Shown piece by piece: positions 5,684-6,277 of a DNA stretch of 6,277 nucleotides. The stretch's first letter is position 1; each line of letters opens with the position of its first letter. The stretch is from the NCBI GenBank assembly GCA_934667815.1, contig CAKUMO010000054.1, positions 1 through 6,277 on the forward strand, given 5' to 3'. This stretch comes from an uncultured Oscillospiraceae bacterium (lineage in GTDB: Bacteria; Bacillota; Clostridia; Oscillospirales; Oscillospiraceae). Both the position numbers and the translations under genes were made by a program. The notes below the pieces were generated by a model. The model searched no databases and was not told where the DNA came from. It saw only the letters and a program-made list of their open reading frames with translations.

Positions 5684-6277
5684 TTAGATGCTGTGCTTTT
5701 TCTTTTTGCTGACAACCGTTGCGCCTATCACAGCGCCGCCGCTGATAAACAGCAGTGCGATCCACAGCGTAAGACTGCTGTTGTCGCCGGTCTGAGGAGG
5801 CTTCGGTTTATCCGCCGTGCTGCCACCGCTCTGAGCCGCTTTGATCTCAAACTCCGTGCTGCACTCGCCGTCATTATAGACGATAGTAAGGGTGTGCTTG
5901 CCGACAGAAAGCGTGCTGAGGTAATCTTTTTTCAGTGTGACGACCGTAGAGCCGGATACGGCGGTATACTTATCCGCGTCAATGAGCGTGCCGTCAACCT
6001 TAATGCCGGTGAACTTGGAGAAATCTCCGTTTGCTACAAACTTCAGCGTGCCGTCGCTGTTTTGCGTCCAGGCACCGTTTGCACCGTCTGTGATTTTATA
6101 TTCGGGCGTAGTGCCGGAGGCCTGCGGCGTCATCGTCAGATCAGTAATGACCCACATGGTGCCGTCAGAGCCATCACTTGTATCGCCTTCGTAACGCTTG
6201 TAATTCACAAATTCGCCGTTGATTTTCAGCCTGGTGTCGGGACCGAATACATAGCGGTCACCATAAATAGTCGTTAC
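5684..6277 (-). CDS. Sortase-anchored surface protein, C-terminal part (runs off window)
   Basis: The reading is open from the window edge, and 197 C-terminal residues are visible. The GTG at 6208 is internal and not a start. Residues about 74-146 resemble an X2/CBM_X2-like Ig domain: GIKVDGTLIDADKY, then TVVTLKKDYLSTLSVGKHTL and a closing EFEIK. A Gly/Ser/Pro linker leads to PPQTGD (160-165), a hydrophobic segment (about 169-189) and a KKKK tail. This is the classic arrangement of a sortase substrate, here with PPQTGD in place of canonical LPXTG. The protein is therefore expected to be cell-wall anchored. X2-type domains occur in clostridial cell-surface and carbohydrate-related proteins, but the functional N-terminus is outside the window and I cannot name its activity. 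It is separated from the rhamnoside operon by a terminator, so a functional link is unproven. Confidence 0.9.
   Translation of the reverse strand, partial: VTTIYGDRYVFGPDTRLKINGEFVNYKRYEGDTSDGSDGTMWVITDLTMTPQASGTTPEYKITDGANGAWTQNSDGTLKFVANGDFSKFTGIKVDGTLIDADKYTAVSGSTVVTLKKDYLSTLSVGKHTLTIVYNDGECSTEFEIKAAQSGGSTADKPKPPQTGDNSSLTLWIALLFISGGAVIGATVVSKKKKHSI

Noticed and set aside
5684..6208. Surface-protein gene starting at the GTG at 6208
   Set aside because: The frame stays open with similar composition to the window edge at 6277, and there is no ribosome binding site before 6208, so the start lies outside the window.

Overview
The window looks like part of a Gram-positive gut-type Clostridia chromosome (Oscillospiraceae/Ruminococcaceae-like). 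This rests on clear AGGAGG-type ribosome binding sites, visibly GC-rich coding sequence, a surface protein ending in a PPQTGD sortase-like signal, and a complement of plant-cell-wall sugar genes. The taxonomic call is inference. Every gene I can support lies on the minus strand, so transcription runs from high to low coordinates.

Layout in the direction of transcription: (a) 6277-5684, the C-terminal 197 residues of a sortase-anchored surface protein with an X2-like domain, closed by a strong intrinsic terminator (5662-5633). (b) A short regulatory gap with a good promoter (-10 TATAAT, 17-bp spacer). (c) 5528-4686, the N-terminal part of a GH78 alpha-L-rhamnosidase, which breaks off abruptly. 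(d) About 4735-4088, the C-terminal part of a GH28/polygalacturonase-like beta-helix enzyme without its N-terminus. (e) 4075-2696, an intact SGNH/SASA-type carbohydrate acetylesterase. (f) 2699-1830, a ten-helix DMT/EamA permease whose likely GTG start overlaps the esterase stop. (g) 1756-485, rhaB (L-rhamnulokinase). (h) 488-1, rhaA (L-rhamnose isomerase), which overlaps rhaB by 4 bp (ATGA) and runs off the window.

Together (c)-(h) read as a rhamnoside / rhamnogalacturonan-oligosaccharide utilisation operon. Esterase and glycosidases without visible signal peptides would process imported oligosaccharides in the cytoplasm, a DMT-family permease could move a sugar, and RhaA and RhaB convert L-rhamnose to L-rhamnulose 1-phosphate. 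The aldolase (RhaD or equivalent) and a regulator are not in the window.

The most notable observation is the junction near 4716-4735. There the 5' part of a GH78 gene is joined out of frame to the 3' part of a GH28 gene, with both catalytic genes losing large segments. It is either a real deletion of roughly 2 kb or a misassembly. I found no RNA genes, insertion sequences or CRISPR arrays, and no gene-free stretch longer than about 155 bp.
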